A DNA stretch of 8,190 nucleotides from Alphaproteobacteria bacterium (GTDB taxonomy: Bacteria; Pseudomonadota; Alphaproteobacteria; Micavibrionales; Micavibrionaceae), in the NCBI GenBank assembly GCA_021776015.1, contig JAJFGT010000067.1, positions 1-8,190 on the forward strand, given 5' to 3'. The notes beneath the pieces are model-generated. The model worked only from the letters and a program-made list of their open reading frames with translations, made no database searches and had not been told where the DNA came from. Below, piece by piece: positions 6,146-8,190 of the stretch. A program made the position numbers and the translations under genes. The stretch's first letter is position 1; every line of letters begins with the position of its first letter.

Positions 6146-6930
6146 AGTGAATCAGTTCCTTTTGTCCAATGAGTAAAATCTCTATCAAGAAGTGTAGAGA
6201 GCGCTTCTATTTCAGGTGTACATAGTTTGTTGAGTTCCTGTCTAAATGCAGGAGGGATGCCCTCCAGATATTCTTTCTTTCCTGAGAGGGCTTTGAATCC
6301 TGTTTTTTCAAAACATTTATGCCCTATCCTTGCCAAAAGTGTATTTTGAGGGCGTGCCACATTCACTTTTTTTGTAAGTGTTTCAGGAGTAAAAGAGGGA
6401 TCAATTTTTAAAAATTCATAGAGATTTTTAAGAATAGGTTCTGGATTTTTTTGAAGATCATCAAAATAAATAGGAATAATATTTTCTGCACCTACATGTT
6501 TAGTTAGCCATGCAACATGATTAGATATAAGTCCTGGTTCAACCCATGCTCGAAACCATACATATGTATCTAAAATATCTTCAAATTTATAATTGATATG
6601 CCCAAGGCGACGGACGTGCCAATACCCAGAGAACGCTCTCTCTATAGGATTTCTAACACCAAATGAAAATTTTGCATTGGGGTTATGAGCTAAAATTCTC
6701 TCTAAAGATTGGATGGAGTTGATATAAGTTGGTGTACAATCAATTGTAAGCTGCTCACCTTGAGGTGCCGAGTATAAGTTACTGTACCAATCCTCTCCTT
6801 TATAAAAATTAATATCAAAATAATTTGTTTCTGAATGATCTGTTGCTCGAATTTCTGGGTGTTCTTTTAAACACTCAAAAACCCACGTTGAAGCGGTTTT
6901 GGGAGGGCCTAAGTAAAAGAAATCAATCAT
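6142..6930 (-). CDS. PAPS-dependent sulfotransferase domain protein
   Basis: A 262-residue cytosolic-type sulfotransferase expected to move sulfate from PAPS to a carbohydrate or lipid hydroxyl. The 5'-phosphosulfate loop is FYLGPPKTASTWVFECL (5-21, Lys11). The 3'-phosphate site is RNPIERAFSGYWH (93-105, Arg93 and Ser101). SETNYFD (33-39) matches the KE-x-x-YF segment of heparan-type and bacterial sulfotransferases, so Glu34 is the candidate base. I placed the start at 6930 and not at the longest-frame ATG at 7032. The shorter form begins MIDFFYLG right at the first strand and has AAGGA 8-12 nt upstream; the longer form would overlap the methyltransferase by 83 nt with a poor-looking extension. 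It lies between methyltransferase (19-nt gap) and acetyltransferase (4-nt overlap). Donor type is firm; acceptor is unknown. Confidence 0.88.
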   Translation of the reverse strand: MIDFFYLGPPKTASTWVFECLKEHPEIRATDHSETNYFDINFYKGEDWYSNLYSAPQGEQLTIDCTPTYINSIQSLERILAHNPNAKFSFGVRNPIERAFSGYWHVRRLGHINYKFEDILDTYVWFRAWVEPGLISNHVAWLTKHVGAENIIPIYFDDLQKNPEPILKNLYEFLKIDPSFTPETLTKKVNVARPQNTLLARIGHKCFEKTGFKALSGKKEYLEGIPPAFRQELNKLCTPEIEALSTLLDRDFTHWTKGTDSL

Positions 6931-6949
6931 ATTATCTGTCCTTGGTATA

Positions 6950-7735
6950 TCATGTTTTGACTCCGCAAATATTCCCTGTAAAAGCATCATAGTGAAAATA
7001 TATTTGATGAGCATGCTGAGAAAAATATTCATCTACTGCCTGCTTGGAGCCTGCCCATGCGCCATAATCATCTACGATAAGAATGCCACCTGTAACGAGT
7101 TTCGGAAAGAGATGTTCTAGCTCATGGCGTGTGGATTCATACCAGTCTGTATCGAGACGGAGAAGAGCAATTGTATCGGGAATATTTTGAGGGATAGTCT
7201 CTTCAACTTTTCCTTCGATCATATGTATTTTATCCTGAGGATAGCCTGTTTGCTCAAGTGTTTTTTGAACGGTATCTAGTGTTCCCACAGACCAATCTGT
7301 TTTTCCATCTTTCTGGTATGTCTTATAAAGCTCTTTTGCTTTTTTTTTTGTAAAAAAACTAAAATCTTTATCCGTGGGTTCGCTCATCCCTTCATAGGTA
7401 TCATAGAGATAAAAATCACGAGATATATCCTGAAGGTTTTTAAGGTGCTCTGCCATAATAGCCGTGCATCCCCCTTTCCAAACTCCACACTCAATAATAG
7501 AACCTTTGATCCCTTGTTTTGAAATATGATCAACGGCATTAAAGGCTGTATAAAGGCCTGACCATTTAACCATAGAGCTATCATGATATGTTTTATAAAG
7601 TGCCTTAAAGCTATCGGGAATAGCGTCTGGAATGTTCTCTTTTCCTCTTGGGCGATAGCGAGAGACCTCAAGTCCGAGTGAACGAAGACAGTTTCGGATT
7701 AAAAACCTAAACGTTTTATAAGATTGTGCTGACAT
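6950..7735 (-). CDS. TylF/MycF-family O-methyltransferase
   Basis: A 261-residue SAM-dependent, metal-requiring O-methyltransferase of the macrocin (TylF/MycF) family, whose studied members methylate sugar hydroxyls. Seen here: SAM motif I ECGVWKGG (82-89); YDTYEGM (111-117); RLDTDWYEST (193-202); and DDYGAWAGSKQAVDEYF (222-238), with Asp195, Asp222 and Asp223 as probable metal ligands. Family members also occur in bacterial polysaccharide clusters, and this is the first gene of a minus-strand unit with a sulfotransferase and an acetyltransferase, so a glycan hydroxyl is the likely target. The basic N-terminus (residues 1-31) precedes the fold. The ATG at 7735 lacks a strong ribosome site. 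No obvious promoter is seen in the 84-bp gap to alaS. Confidence 0.9.
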   Translation of the reverse strand: MSAQSYKTFRFLIRNCLRSLGLEVSRYRPRGKENIPDAIPDSFKALYKTYHDSSMVKWSGLYTAFNAVDHISKQGIKGSIIECGVWKGGCTAIMAEHLKNLQDISRDFYLYDTYEGMSEPTDKDFSFFTKKKAKELYKTYQKDGKTDWSVGTLDTVQKTLEQTGYPQDKIHMIEGKVEETIPQNIPDTIALLRLDTDWYESTRHELEHLFPKLVTGGILIVDDYGAWAGSKQAVDEYFSQHAHQIYFHYDAFTGNICGVKT

Positions 7736-7778
7736 AAAGGCTCGCTGAAAAACTCATGGGAAAAGGGATTGTATTGAT

Positions 7779-7828
7779 AAAAAATAGCCCTCTAGATTCT
7801 ACAGCTTTTAGGGGAGGGTTCAAGAGGG
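7779..7828 (-). terminator. Probable intrinsic terminator of alaS
   Basis: Read on the minus strand, a CCCTC arm (complement of 7814-7818) can pair with GAGGG (complement of 7788-7792), then ATTTTTT follows (complement of 7779-7785). An alternative 6-bp pairing uses CCCTCT at 7823-7828, overlapping the alaS stop. Loops are long in both cases (21 and 29 nt), so it is a weak fold, but the T run and position support it. Confidence 0.45.
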
Positions 7829-8190
7829 AGATATGCTTTGTTCAATTGCAGTCACAGCATCATTGGCAGCATCTGCATTGGGGCCGCCTGCTTGAGCCAT
7901 ATCAGGACGTCCACCGCCACCTTTTCCACCAAGGGCTTGTGATCCAGCTTTAACAAGATCAAGTGCGCTTACACGGTCTGTTACATCATTGGTAACGGCA
8001 ACGACAAGGGAGGCGCGTCCTTCATTCGTGGCAACAAGAACAACAATACCTGAGCCGATTTGTGTCTTGAGTTCATCAGCCATGGATTTCAAATCTTTTG
8101 GAGGAAAATCAGGAAGCACACGTGAAATACATTTAATACCTGCGATTTCTTTGACACCAGATTCAGCAGATTTTGAGGATGTCCCTTGTG
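7820..8190 (-). CDS. alaS: Alanyl-tRNA synthetase, C-terminal part (partial)
   Basis: AlaRS charges tRNA-Ala with alanine in the cytoplasm. Only the last 122 residues are in the window; the frame runs open to the right edge, so the gene continues beyond 8190 and any apparent start within it (such as the GTG at 8119) is internal. The visible part is the C-terminal DHHA1/C-Ala domain: GIVVLVATNEGRASLVVAV (about 47-65 of the fragment), DRVSALDLVKAGS (71-83), and the family's glycine-rich GGKGGGGRPDMAQAGG (87-102), followed by a short alanine-rich tail ending SISPS. This domain contacts the tRNA elbow and helps editing. The stop is TGA at 7820-7822. The neighbouring tailoring genes are separated by 84 bp and a likely terminator, so they are probably not in the same unit. 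Confidence 0.96.
   Translation of the reverse strand, partial: QGTSSKSAESGVKEIAGIKCISRVLPDFPPKDLKSMADELKTQIGSGIVVLVATNEGRASLVVAVTNDVTDRVSALDLVKAGSQALGGKGGGGRPDMAQAGGPNADAANDAVTAIEQSISPS

Noticed and set aside
7384..7671. A 95-residue minus-strand frame inside the methyltransferase gene
   Set aside because: The main frame holds all TylF-family motifs throughout this stretch; this is an alternate-frame shadow and not a second gene or a frameshift.
7880..7935. Glycine-rich low-complexity stretch that could look like a repeat
   Set aside because: It encodes GGKGGGG, the normal motif of the AlaRS C-terminal domain.
7756..7953. A 65-residue + strand frame between the methyltransferase and alaS
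   Set aside because: Most of it is antisense to the AlaS glycine-rich C-terminus, and the remainder covers the probable alaS terminator.
1..8190. CRISPR arrays, tRNA/rRNA genes, insertion sequences and toxin-antitoxin pairs
   Set aside because: No regularly spaced repeats, no cloverleaf-like or rRNA-like sequence, no transposase motifs and no small paired genes were seen on either strand.

Overview
The window looks like chromosomal DNA from an AT-rich alphaproteobacterium. The evidence is the type of the housekeeping proteins: a RecR with the GQTTAHYITDLL segment, a MurD opening with DLSHFK and ending SPACASFDQ, a long-form hibernation factor ending GNIGWVDP, and an AlaS C-terminus with GGKGGGG. 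LolA, UppP and MurD show a Gram-negative cell with peptidoglycan and lipoprotein transport. I cannot name the genus. A host-associated low-GC lineage such as Holosporales, or a low-GC Rhodospirillales relative, is only a guess.

Left edge (1-493, + strand): a short tail of an unidentified frame, two tandem hairpins each followed by a T run (the second a clear intrinsic terminator), then a 112-aa protein that looks like a small phage virion accessory protein. A near-consensus sigma70 promoter lies at 16-44, upstream of the hairpins. The promoter plus terminator could define a short RNA of roughly 85 nt or an attenuated leader.

Region 2 (497-2475, - strand): a tight three-gene operon, lolA, then an FNR-type flavin reductase, then recR, with gaps of 2 and 9 nt. 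recR converges on the phage-like gene with only 3 nt between the two stop codons.

Region 3 (2476-5590, + strand): after a 163-bp divergent intergenic region come uppP and murD (30 nt apart, both cell-wall genes), then the gene for a long-form ribosome hibernation factor behind its own 93-bp leader.

Region 4 (5627-7735, - strand): three genes in one tight unit, a TylF/MycF-type O-methyltransferase, a PAPS-type sulfotransferase and a hexapeptide-repeat O-acetyltransferase. They look like a tailoring set that methylates, sulfates and acetylates a surface glycan or secreted glycolipid. No glycosyltransferase or sugar-nucleotide gene is visible here, so the acceptor is unknown.

Right edge (7820-8190, - strand): the last 122 residues of alanyl-tRNA synthetase, followed by a probable terminator that separates it from the tailoring set.

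No intergenic stretch exceeds about 165 bases. No rRNA, tRNA, IS element or CRISPR array is visible. Most of the window is ordinary core genome. The parts most worth a second look are the left-edge promoter/hairpin/phage-like gene and the methyl/sulfo/acetyl cassette.
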